A DNA stretch of 64,000 nucleotides. Origin: Isoetes taiwanensis. Its lineage: Eukaryota; Streptophyta; Lycopodiopsida; Isoetales; Isoetaceae. Of this stretch, positions 1-10,144 are shown one piece after another. The position numbers and the translations under genes were made by a program. Under the pieces are notes generated by a model. It ran no database searches. It was not told the DNA's origin and was given only the letters and a program-made list of their open reading frames with translations. Where the stretch lies: positions 7,811,891 to 7,875,890 of the forward strand of contig JAJEKV010000035.1 of NCBI GenBank assembly GCA_021234155.1, given 5' to 3'. The stretch's first letter is position 1; every line of letters begins with the position of its first letter.

Positions 1-392
1 GACTCGAAACAACGACATTACCCTGGAGACCAAGTTTCGTGGGCAGAAGACCACCCCTGCTCCATCTCCTCGACAACCTTTATGAGATCCATCTCCAGGG
101 GTCTGGCCTCTCCCCTCTGGTGAGAAAGCTGCGCAAAGTCCTGGCCTGGTTCGAGTTGGGGAAGTATGTCAGCGCATTAAGTTCTTCAGATCCCTCTATT
201 CTATTCCTTGCCAAACTCCTCTACCAAAAATTTCAAAGGTTATCATATTTCTTGCATAAAGTCCTAGTCATCATGTCCATGTCACCATCATCTAGCCATG
301 TCACCTAAAATTTGCCAACATCACCCAATGAAAAGACCAAAGTTGGACATCTTTTCATTTTTGACCTAGTCAAAACTTGACCTTGCTTACTT
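1..392. other. Unassigned left edge
   Basis: One forward frame stays open for about 90 nt from the window edge and reads a basic, proline-rich tail (ending near ...TTPAPSPRQPL) before a stop. This could be the end of a retroelement polyprotein, but nothing in it is diagnostic. The rest, up to the first minisatellite unit, shows no gene or repeat that I recognise. Confidence 0.25.
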
Positions 393-3300
393 TGGCATGC
401 CTAGGTGGCATGCTTGAGCCTAGGTGGCATGCTTGAGCCTAGGTGGCATGCCTGAGCCACCTTGGCATGTTGGAGCCTAGATGGCATGTTGGAGCCTGCG
501 TGGCATGTTGGAGCCACCTTGGCATGTTTGAGCCTAGGTGGCATGTTTGTGCCACCTAGGCATGTTGGAGCCCACGTGGCATTATATGTTTGAGCCTAGG
601 TGGCATGTTGGAGCCTAGGTGGCATGTTTGAGCCACCTTGACATGTTTGAGCCTAGGTGGCATGTTGGAGCCACCTTGGCATGTTGGAGCCTAAGTGAGC
701 CTGCATGGCATGTTTGAGCCTAGGTGGCATGTTTGAGCAACCTAGGAATGTTGGAGCCTAGGTGGCATGTTGGAACCCACATGGCATATTTGAGCTACCT
801 TGGCAAGTTGGAGCATAGGTGGCATGTTGGAGCCCGCGTGGCATGTTTGAGCATGTTGGAGCCTAGTTGGCATGTTGGAGCCACCTTGGCATTTTTAGCC
901 TAGGTGGCATGTTTGAGCCACCTTGGCATGTTGGAGCCCACGTGGCATTATGGAGCCCACGTGGCATGTTTGAGCCTAGGTGGCATGTTGGAGCCTAGGT
1001 GGCATGTTTGAGCCCACCTTGGCATGTTTGAGCCACCTGGCATGTTTTAGCCTAGGTGGCATGTTGGAGCCTGCGTGGCATGCTTGAGCCACCTTGGCAT
1101 GTTGGAGCCCACGTGGCATATTTGAGCCACCTTGGCAAGTTGGAGCATAGGTGGCATGTTAGAGCCCGTGTGGCATGTTTCAGATGTTGGAGCCTAGTTG
1201 GCATGTTGGAGCCACCTTGGCATTTTGAGCCTAGGTGGCATGTTTGAGCCACCTTGGCATGTTAGAGCCCACGTGGCATTATGGAGTCCACGTGGCATGT
1301 TTGCCTAGGTGGCATGCCTAGGTGGCATGTTTGTGCCCACCTTGGCATGTTTGAGCCACCTCGAATGTTTGAGCCTAGGTGGCATGTTGGAGCCTAGGTG
1401 GCATGTGGGAGCCACCTTGGCATGTTTGACCCTAGGTGGCATGTTTGAGCCACCTTGGCATGTTGGAGCCCACATGGCATGTTGGAGCCTATGTGGCATG
1501 TTGGAGCCCACGTGGCATGTTTGAGCCACCTTGGCATGTTTGAGCACGTTGGAGCCTAGGTGGCATGTTTGAGCCACCTTGGCATGTTGGAGCCTAGGTG
1601 GCATGTTGGAGACCACATGGCATGTTTGAGCCACCTTGGCATGTTAGAGCCTAGGTGGCATGTTGGAGCCTGCGTCGCATGCTTGAGCCACCTTGGCAAG
1701 GAGCATAGGTGGCATATTGGAACCAAGTGGCATGTTTGAGCACGTTGGAGCCCTAGATGGCATGTTTGAGCACGTTGGAGCCCTAGATGGCATGTTTGAG
1801 CCATTTTGTCATGTTGGAGCCTAGGTGGAGCCCACATGGCATGTTGGAGCCCACGTGGCATGTTTGAGCCACCTTGGCATGTTGGAGCCTAGGTGGCATG
1901 TTGAAGCCCATGTGGCATGTTTGAGCCACCTTGTCATGTTGGAGCCTAGGTGGCATGTTGGAGCCAACGTGGCATGTTTGAGCCTAGGTGGCATGTTAGA
2001 GCCAAGGTGGCATGTTGGAGCCTAGGTGGCATGTTTGAGCCAACTTGGCATATTTAAGCCTAGGTGGCATGTTGTGAGCCACCTTGGCATGTTGGAGCGT
2101 AGGTGGCATGGTGGAGCCCACGTGGCATGTTTGAGCCACCTTGGCATGTTGGAGCCTAGGTGGCATGTTGGAGCCCACGTGGCATTTTTGAGCCACCTTG
2201 GCAAGTTGGAGCATAGGTGGCATGTTGGAGCCTGCATGGCATGTTTGAGCACGTTGGAGCCTAGGTGGCATGTTTGAGCCATTTTGTCATGTTGGAGCCT
2301 AGGTGGCATGTTGGAGCCACCTTGGCATGTTTGAGCCTAGGTGGCATGTTAGAGCCACCTTGGCATGTTGGAGCCCAAGTGGCATGTTTGAGCCACCTTG
2401 GCATGTTGGAGCCTAGGTGGCATGTTGAAGCCCATGTGGCATGTTTGAGCCACCTTGTCATGTTGGAGCCTAGGTGGCATGTTTGAGCCACCTTGGCATG
2501 TTGGAGCCTAGGTGGCATGTTGGAGCCCACGTGGCATGTTTGAGCCTAGGTGGCATGTTAGAGCCACGGTGGCATGTTGGAGCCTAGGTGGCATGTTTGA
2601 GCCAACTTGGCATATTTAAGCCTAGGTGGCATGTTGTGAGCCACCTTGGCATGTTGGAGCCTAGGTGGCATGGTGGAGCCCACGTGGCATGTTTGAGCCA
2701 CATTGGCATGTTGGAGCCTAGGTGGCATGTTGGAGCCTAGGTGGCATGTTTGAGCCCACCTTGGCATGTTTGAGCCACCTGGCATGTGTGAGCCTAGGTG
2801 GCATGTTGGAGCCCACGTGGCATGTTTGAGCCACCTTGGCACGTTTGAGCCTAGGTGGTATGTTGGAGCCACCTTGGCATGTTGGAGCCTAAGTGAGCTT
2901 TGCAGATGGCATGTTTGAGCCTATGTGGCATGTTTGAACCACCTAGGAATGTTGGAGCCTAGGTGGCATGTTGGAGCCCACGGCATATTTGAGCCACCTT
3001 GTCAAGTTGGAGCATAAGTGGCATGTTGGAGCCTGCGTGGCATGTTTGAGCACGCGTTGGAGCCTAAGTGGCATGTTTGAGCCATTTTGCATGTTGGAGC
3101 CTAAGTGGCATGTTGGAGCCACCTTGGCATGTTTGAGCCTAGGTGGCATGTTAGAGCCACCTTGGCATGTTGGAGCCAACGTGGCATGTTTGAACCACCT
3201 TGGCATGTTGGAGCCTAGGTGGCATGTTGAAGCCCATGTGGCATGTTTGAGCCACCTTGTCATGTTGGAGCCTAGGTGGCATGTTTGAGCCACCTTGGCA

Positions 3301-3655
3301 TGTTGGAGCCTAGGTGGCATGTTGGAGCCCACGTGGCATGTTTGAGCCACTTTGGCATGTTTGAGCCTAGGTGGCATGTTAGAGCCACGGTGGCATGCTG
3401 GAGCCTAGGTGGCATGTTTGAGCTAACTTGGCATATTTAAGCCTAGGTGACATGTTGTGAGCCACCTTGGCATGTTGGAGCCTAGGTGGCATGGTGGAGC
3501 CCACGTGGCATGTTTGCGCCACGTTGGCATATTGGAGCCTGCATGGCATGTTAGAGCCCGCGTGGCATGTTGGAGCCACCTTGGCATGTTGGAGCCACCT
3601 TTGTGGCATGTTTGAGCCACCTTGTGTATGTTTGAGCCACCTTGGCATGTTTGAG
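393..3655. repeat. 19-bp minisatellite block 1 (about 3.3 kb)
   Basis: The block is a tandem array of a 19-bp unit, consensus GAGCCTAGGTGGCATGTTG. The bases after GAGCC alternate among CTAGG, ACCTT and CCACG, so units occur as several subtypes. The core GCCTAGGTGGC is the reverse complement of GCCACCTAGGC, which also occurs, so neighbouring units can pair as hairpins. Because 19 is not a multiple of 3 and the unit lacks stops on the minus strand, all three minus frames read the same 19-residue peptide (MPPRLQHAKVAQTCHLGSN) over and over. The many short ORFs here are a by-product of this. Confidence 0.95.
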
Positions 3656-3715
3656 CTGATTGGGACCTGAGATCATGTGCATATACTCAAAAAATGGATT
3701 TGAGGAATAAAAAAG

Positions 3716-3853
<138 letters not shown>

Positions 3854-5618
3854 TCCGGGACGGGATCGATAGACTTGTTGGTTCCCATGGATGTTAAAGT
3901 TAAATTCAGTTCAATTCAATTTTGGGATCTTCATAATGCCTTTGCATTCTAGTTTTCTACTAGTAAAGATGCCCAGCGTTGCTGGGCATAGGTGGGAACT
4001 TATAACATTGGGAACTTATAAATGATAAGACTGCATTGTGAAATCGCACTACCTAGTGTTGTTAGGCAAAAAGTTGAAAACATGTAAATAATGAGGTAGC
4101 AATGCATGATCATTATGGGGATTTGAGCCTAATGATATTCAAAACATTTTAAATCAATATTGTTCAAATGTTTAATATTTAAGCTCAATAGATAGGAGGG
4201 GCTTATTTCCACAAAGACATGATACAATAGCACATTTGAAGTTCTAGATATAGACAATGTACGGTCACAATCTAGAAGTTGTTTGCTTAAAGAGTTTAGA
4301 AGTCTCTAAACAAAAAACGTTCGATTATCTTTATGACATGCCATTTTTTAAAAAGGCATAAATTAGAAGACATACTTAGTCTATGCAATGGGGAGGAGGG
4401 ATTTAGCGGCCAATTACTGGTTGACGACCTGCTGAGCAAAATTGGAGCGTCGTTTTCCATTCCGGAGATGGAATGTCGTAATTAAAACTTACCTTCTTCA
4501 GGCTCTAAATTAAGTAAGAAAAATATAATGATGAGAACATAAACAATGCGTTCAATTTTCATTGGTGTAGAAGGCCTTCAAAGTCTATAAATAACCCCTT
4601 GCCCATCAAACTTCTTGATGCTCCATGCACATATGTTGGGTCCTTTTCATTTTAAATTCTTACATCACATAAACAACAACAAAACTTCATATTCTACATA
4701 ACGCTACGCTTATGATACTAAATTTGTAAAATATATGAGGGAACATGATTGCCAATACTGCATACTATAATTTTGGTATTGCCTTCTAAACACCAACACG
4801 CATTTAATATTTGGATTCAAAATCTGGTCAAAGAAATGCCAGCTCCTTTGGAGGAAGAATTAGCAGGTTGTCTCTGTTTTTATGGGTAGCCATTCAACAG
4901 TCTGGATAGTCCCAGCCATTCAACAGTCTGGATAGTCCCTTCTGCAGCACTGCCAATGCCTGGGATTGATGAATTTATGAATATACAATAGAATTTCATG
5001 TGCAGAATGTACATAGGCGGAATAATGAAGAAGCTCACATGTTCCCAGATCCTCCCATTTAGCCTTCCAAAATCACAATCCATTTAGCTATGATATATTA
5101 CATTAGTTATTGATTTCAGTTCCAAGTTTCCAAATTTTCCAGTGCTCTCACTAATTTGCGCAATCAATCCGAATACTCCGCTATCTATGGTGGCATTATG
5201 AATACAATATGAACCATTAACATGGTATTACCTCCAAGCCCTGCATTATGTAATAACAAAATGGACTGAAATGAGAGCATACATTATGTGGGAGAGGACA
5301 CGAACCAAAAAAAGCAACCTTTGTATACCTGCATTGGAGGAGGCCCACTTCAAATATAAGAAAGATAAAAATCTTATTTTACACAACAGAACACCAGACT
5401 TTATATGCCTCAGTAAATATAATTTGATAAAAGAAAAATCTTTTTTACCTGCACTTAAATAAACGACTGTAGAAGAAAAAGCAGAAGCAAAAGCCAGAGA
5501 CATGGTATTCTTGCTGTTGACGGAATTCTCGCAGAAGCAAAAGCCATGCAAACACAAATAAATTTAGAGATCAGTGTTTGGGAATAACTCCTCGTGTTCT
5601 GGTATTTAGGTTCATACC

Positions 5619-5927
5619 TTGACGTCCTTAACATATGATTGCCAAAGGTTTTTGGCCATAGCCGGGATCGGAAATAAGGTACCTTTGCTGGATCCTAGAA
5701 GTTTCAAGAATGTCATTCCACAGCAGGATGATGCAGATGGTTATTACCTCAACACATTTTTGGCTTTGCCGCTGCTGCAATTTCTACATCAGATGCCAGT
5801 TCTGGATAGCTCGGAAGTGCATCAATTTGTTGGGGTTTTTCTCACGCTAACAAAGGTGCAACAAACACCCGACTACAGGGGATCTACAGGATCTATAGGG
5901 TTTTCTGTAACCATGCCCGACTTTTAA
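5619..5927 (+). CDS. Unrecognised ORF inside Helitron-1
   Basis: A 102-codon forward ORF (from an ATG) contains PLLDPRSFKNVIPQQDDADG and LPLLQFLHQMPVLDSSEVHQ. Its composition is protein-like, but I recognise no domain. It runs against the Helitron orientation. Open reading continues in a shifted frame to about 6178, which suggests a decayed fragment. It may be a captured piece or chance. Confidence 0.2.
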   Translation: MTSLTYDCQRFLAIAGIGNKVPLLDPRSFKNVIPQQDDADGYYLNTFLALPLLQFLHQMPVLDSSEVHQFVGVFLTLTKVQQTPDYRGSTGSIGFSVTMPDF

Positions 5928-6228
5928 GGCCTCATCGGATTTTGGCAACTATTTCACAAGCTGGTTGTGCTCCTATTATGCTATACCGCCCCTATCACAC
6001 CACATCAAATGAACGCACTGAGGCACAAAGTATAACTTGGACCAAAATTCAGAGCTTCCTACGGACAGAACCAGCCAAGAACTTTAAGTCCCTTGGGATG
6101 AAAAGCATTGGATGGTTAAAAACATGGCCTGCAGGGTTTATGCCTGGCCTGATTAATGTTTATATTGTGGATAAGTAACAAAGATAATCATGCTAACATG
6201 ATATTTCAATTTAAGAGAACTAAATCCT

Positions 6229-6309
6229 TACCACATTGCTAGCATCTGGGCAATGTTCCACAGATTCAAACAAAAAGCTTGGAGCCTCCTTGTCATCCTC
6301 CTTAACCAA
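6229..6309 (-). pseudogene. Second captured exon-like fragment in Helitron-1
   Basis: The minus strand reads CLVKEDDKEAPSFLFESVEH and then CPDASNV, between an acceptor (CTTATAG) and a donor (GTG|GTAAGG). It lies downstream of the fragment at 6612-6726 on the same strand and probably comes from the same unknown gene, with the intron retained. Boundaries are approximate. Confidence 0.4.
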
Positions 6310-6611
6310 GCATCTATAAGCTAAGATCACCAAAAATTCGTTGGAACACAGGAACCAAGTTCCCTTTCTTTGAAGTCTCGCAGAACTGAGAATAATCTGA
6401 TATCAAATCCACAAATCCAGATAGGGAAATACGTTTTAACATATAAAAGAAGGATTGGCTTCAGCATTAGAGAGTACATATAACAGGGAAGAGGAAACAC
6501 CTCTTGAAGAAGCTCGAACCAATACCAGAGGAGGCCTTTGAGCATGTACGAAAAATGCATTGTGCTTAAACCCTGTTTGGCCCCGATCAAGAGATGTAGC
6601 AATAGTTACCT

Positions 6612-6726
6612 CCGACTTAGCTTTCGCCATAGCCACGTCCAAGACATAAGCAGCAGCTGATCCACCTCCACGGCTAGAGTCGGGATCAGAACATGCGGCC
6701 CACGCTGCTATTGCAGAAGAAACCTA
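6612..6726 (-). pseudogene. Captured exon-like fragment in Helitron-1 (unknown gene)
   Basis: On the minus strand an open segment reads SSAIAAWAACSDPDSSRGGG and continues through SAAAYVLDVAMAKAKSE. It is bounded by a plausible acceptor (CTGTAG) and donor (GAG|GTAACT). The small-residue and charged composition looks like protein coding rather than chance. It lies close to the 5' end of the Helitron and in the same direction, as is usual for captured exons. I do not recognise the parent gene. Confidence 0.45.
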
Positions 6727-6923
6727 CAGCAAGTGAAAATGTAACATCTAAGCCGTCCGATTTGATTGAACGATCTCAGCCGTTCGATTTAGGGCGTGGT
6801 CCATTACACAACATTATAATATAAGATAAGCATGAGGGGTAAAGGGACAATAGATGAGATATTGCATTTTTGCACCGGTCCTGCACCCCCTCAAGGAATA
6901 CAAATCAAATTCTTGATGGTTTT

Positions 6924-7684
6924 GTTATGCAAAAATAGGTGTTAAGTAATTGAAGTAACTTGTCTTACATGGAATACTAGTATAAGGACACATGTGATCG
7001 TGCACGTGCATCACATGTAGCAAATCAAGTACTCTGTCCTACCACTATAAAGACCTGTGATATGGAAGGATAGGACATGTAGAGAATCAAGTATTCTTTC
7101 CTACTTCTATAAAGACATGTGACAATAGAAGTATTACACATGTCGTAATTCATGTATTCTTTCCTACATTGCCTTAGCAAATAAAGTACTCTGTCCTACT
7201 ACTATAAAGACATGTGACATGGAAGCATATGACATGTAGAGAATCAAGTATTCTTTCGTACTTCTATAAAGACATGTGACAATAGAAGTATTACACATGT
7301 CATAATTCATGTATTCTTTCCTACAATGCCTTAGCAAATAAAGTACTCTGTCCTACTACTATAAAGACATGTGAATGGAAGTATAGGACATGTAGAGAAT
7401 CAAATATTCTTTCCTACATCTATAAAGACATGTGACAATAGAATTATTAGACATGTAGAAATTTAAGTATTCTTTCCTACAGTGGATTGTATTATAAAAT
7501 GACATGTCACAATAGAAGAAACTACAAAACAACAGTGGATGTTTTAGTCCACTGAAAAAAGAACACTATTATCGAACAAAACCATACCTCCACAAATCCA
7601 CATGTAGGATTCTTTGAAAATAGGACATGTAGACCTACCAAAACTGATGTTTTCAACAGTGGACCAAAAACCGGGGTGAGTGTG
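6924..7684. repeat. Direct repeat X, copy 1
   Basis: Starts GTTATGCAAAAATAGGTG and ends CCGGGGTGAGTGTG. It is nearly identical to 8489-9237, apart from a short deletion in the second copy and a 9-bp duplication near that copy's start. Inside are internal repeats of about 165 bp with recurring ACATGT motifs, and a dyad (ACATGTGAT...ATCACATGT, 6990-7018) around CGTGCACGTGC. The pair could be diverged LTR-like repeats or products of unequal crossing-over. No TG...CA ends or primer-binding site are evident. Confidence 0.85.
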
Positions 7685-8488
7685 CCACCTTGGCATGTTG
7701 GAGCCCACGTGGCATATTTGAGCCACCTTGGCAAGTTGGAGCATAGGTGGCATGTTAGAGCCCGCGTGGCATGTTTGAGCATGTTGGAGCCTAGGTGGCA
7801 TGTTGGAGCCACCTTGGCACGTGGCATGTTGGAGCCCACGTGGCATGTTTGAGCCTAGGTGGCATGTTAGAGCCACGGTGGCATGTTGGAGCCTAGGTGG
7901 CATGTTTGAGCCAACTTGGCATATTTAAGCCTAGGTGGCATGTTGTGAGCCACCTTGGCATGTTGGAGCCTAGGTGGCATGGTGGAGCCCATGTGGCATG
8001 TTTGAGCCACCTTGGCATGTTTGAGCCTAGGTGGCATGTTGGAGCCTAGGTGGCATGTTTGAGCCCACCTTGGCATGTTTGAGCCCACGGCATGTTTGAG
8101 CCTAGGTGGCATGTTGGGGAGCCTAGGTGGCATGTTTGAGCCACCTTGGCATGTTTGAGCCTAGGTGGCATGTTGGAGCCACCTTGGCATGTTGGAGCCT
8201 AAGTGAGCATGAATGGCATGTTTGAGCCTATGTGGCATGTTTGAGCCACCTAGGAATGTTGGAGCCTAGGTGGCATGTTGGAGCCCACGTGGCATATTTG
8301 AGCCACCTTGGCAAGTTGGAGCATAGGTGGCATGTTGGAGCCTGCGTGGCATGTTTGAGCACGTTGGAGCCTAGGTGGCATGTTTGAGCCATTTTGTCAT
8401 GTTGGAGCCTAGGTGGCATGTTGGAGCCACCTTGGCATGTTTGAGCCTAGGTGGCATGTTAGAGCCACCTTGGCATGTTGGTGCCCAC
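7685..8488. repeat. 19-bp minisatellite block 2
   Basis: Same 19-bp unit and subtype mix as the block at 393-3655, about 42 units. It lies exactly between the two copies of direct repeat X. Long stretches of subtype order match parts of block 1, which points to block copying rather than independent amplification. Confidence 0.95.
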
Positions 8489-9237
8489 GTTATGCAAAAA
8501 TAGGTGTTAAGTAATTGAAGTAGTTGAAGTAACTTGTGTTACATGGAATACTAGTATAAGAACATGTGATCGTGCACGTGCATCACATGTAGCAAATCAA
8601 GTACTCTGTCCTACCAATATAAAGACCCGTGATATGGAAGGATAGGACATGTAGAGAATCAAGTACTCTTTCCTACTTCTATAAAGACATGTGAGAATAG
8701 AAGTATTACACATGTCGTAATTCATGTATTCTTTCCTACAATGCCTTAGCAAATAAAGTACTCTGTCCTACTACTATAAAGACATGTGACATGGAAGCAT
8801 ATGACATGTAGAGAATCAAGAAAGACATGTGACAATAGAAGTATTACACATGTCGTAATTCATGTATTCTTTCCTACAATGCCTTAGCAAATAAAGTACT
8901 CTGTCCTACTACTATAAAGACATGTGAATGGAAGTATAGGACATGTAGAGAATCAAATATTCTTTCCTACATCTATAAAGACATGTGACAATAGAATTAT
9001 TAGACATGTAGAAATTCAAGTACTCTTTCCTACAGTGGATTGTATTATAAAATGACATGTCACAATAGAAGAAACTACAAAACAACAGTGGATGTTTTAG
9101 TCCACTGAAAAAAGAACACCATTATCGAACAAAACCATACCTTCACAAATCCACATGTAGGATTCTTTGAAAACAGGACATGTAGACCTACCAAAACTGA
9201 TGTTTTCAACAGTGGACCAAAAACCGGGGTGAGTGTG
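8489..9237. repeat. Direct repeat X, copy 2
   Basis: Second copy of the repeat at 6924-7684. The shared sequence begins at GTTATGC and stops at GTGAGTGTG, after which the flank changes to coding-like sequence. One stretch of about 20 bp around 8820 is missing compared with copy 1. Confidence 0.85.
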
Positions 9238-10144
9238 GTATAGAGCATGATGGAGATGTTACTGCAGAGAATGACCTAGCAGCTTTAGCAAATGCTGCAG
9301 CAAGGCAAGTTGCAAGAGATGCTCCCTCTACAAGTATTGGCCCTGTTACAAGTACCATCCCTTCTAATAGTACTGCAGCACCTTCAACCATTAAGATTAA
9401 ACCCAAGAGAGGCAAAGTGCCTGAAAGTCTGAAGGGTAAACTATTAGTAACAGGTGATGAGATGGTTAGTGCAAAATTGGAGCATCAGAGGCAATGTGAG
9501 GAGGCAGCTATATATAGGATCAGACATGAACAGTTGGACGAGAAGAAAAAAATTCAAGCTCAGAGGAAGGAAGTTAGAGAAGCAGAAAAGAAGAGAAGGG
9601 AGGAGAATAAAAAAAGGAAAGAAGAGAAGAAGGCTGCATTAGAGAAGGCAGCATTAGAGAAGGAGAAGGCTATTTTGGAGAATTGCTCTGAAACATCTAG
9701 GCCCAAAAGAGCTCGAAAAAAGACTCAAAAAATGATTGAATATGAAGAGGAATAATTGGATGAAGACGGCATCATCTTTGCAGGTAATGAGGAGGTTGGA
9801 AATAAGAACTCGCCTTTTATACAAAATTCAGAAGTGCAGGTACAAGAAGGAGGCGCATCAGAGGACATTTCATCAAGTCAAGGGTTAGACCTGTTTGTTG
9901 AAATGCCAATGCTTGATAGAGATAATGTTAATATTGTTGATGGTGATGCTTTGCCTTGTAGTCATGAAAATAATCACTTGAGTTCAGGAATGAAAACTGC
10001 AAGAAAAAGAGAAAGCTAGAAAGTCTTCAATTATCATCTGATTCAGATTCAGATGATTCAAATTTACTGGAAAAAAGAGTTAAAGCATTGGATGATGTAT
10101 ATAGAGAAGAAGCAAATGCATTTCTTCAAAGTATAGGATTATAA
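9238..10144 (+). pseudogene. Broken K/E-rich coiled-coil ORF, C-terminal part
   Basis: The frame is open from the end of repeat X (no start codon seen) to a TAA at 9753-9755, continues in the same frame to 10019, and then needs a frameshift near 10000 to reach a natural-looking end (DDVYREEANAFLQSIGL, stop at 10144). It reads an Ala/Ser/Thr-rich stretch, a PKRGKVPESLKGKLLVTGDE block, a long Lys/Glu/Arg coiled coil (REAEKKRREENKKRKEEKKA), a basic RPKRARKK motif, an acidic Ser-rich part and a second basic KKKRK motif. This resembles the tail of a nuclear protein or of a pogo/CENP-B-type transposase, but I cannot assign it. One nonsense codon and one frameshift make it a pseudogene. Confidence 0.5.

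Larger units (their letters stand above)
3960..6826 (-). mobile_element. Helitron-1, non-autonomous, carrying gene fragments
   Basis: Read on the minus strand, the element starts with TCTTATATTATAATGTT just after an A (minus-strand 5' end at 6826). It ends with a 17-nt hairpin, GCCCAGC-AAC-GCTGGGC (3971-3987), seven nt and then CTAG (3960-3963), followed by T. These are the classic Helitron features: 5' TC, 3' hairpin plus CTRR, insertion between A and T, and no target duplication. Both ends match Helitron-2 closely, including the subterminal motif around AACGGCTGAGATC. No Rep/helicase is present in its 2,867 bp, so it is non-autonomous. It carries exon-like pieces in its own orientation near the 5' end. 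Confidence 0.85.

Noticed and set aside
1052-3648. Many 60-144-codon ORFs with Cys-His motifs that could suggest a repeat or zinc-finger protein
   Set aside because: They are the translated 19-bp minisatellite. Every frame gives the same peptide and no gene structure surrounds it.
393-3655. CRISPR-like array of short repeats
   Set aside because: The units are contiguous 19-mers without unique spacers, there are no cas genes, and the DNA is plant nuclear.
6924-9237. Complete LTR retrotransposon formed by the X repeats
   Set aside because: No TG...CA ends, primer-binding site, polypurine tract, coding interior or target duplication could be found. It is kept as direct repeats only.
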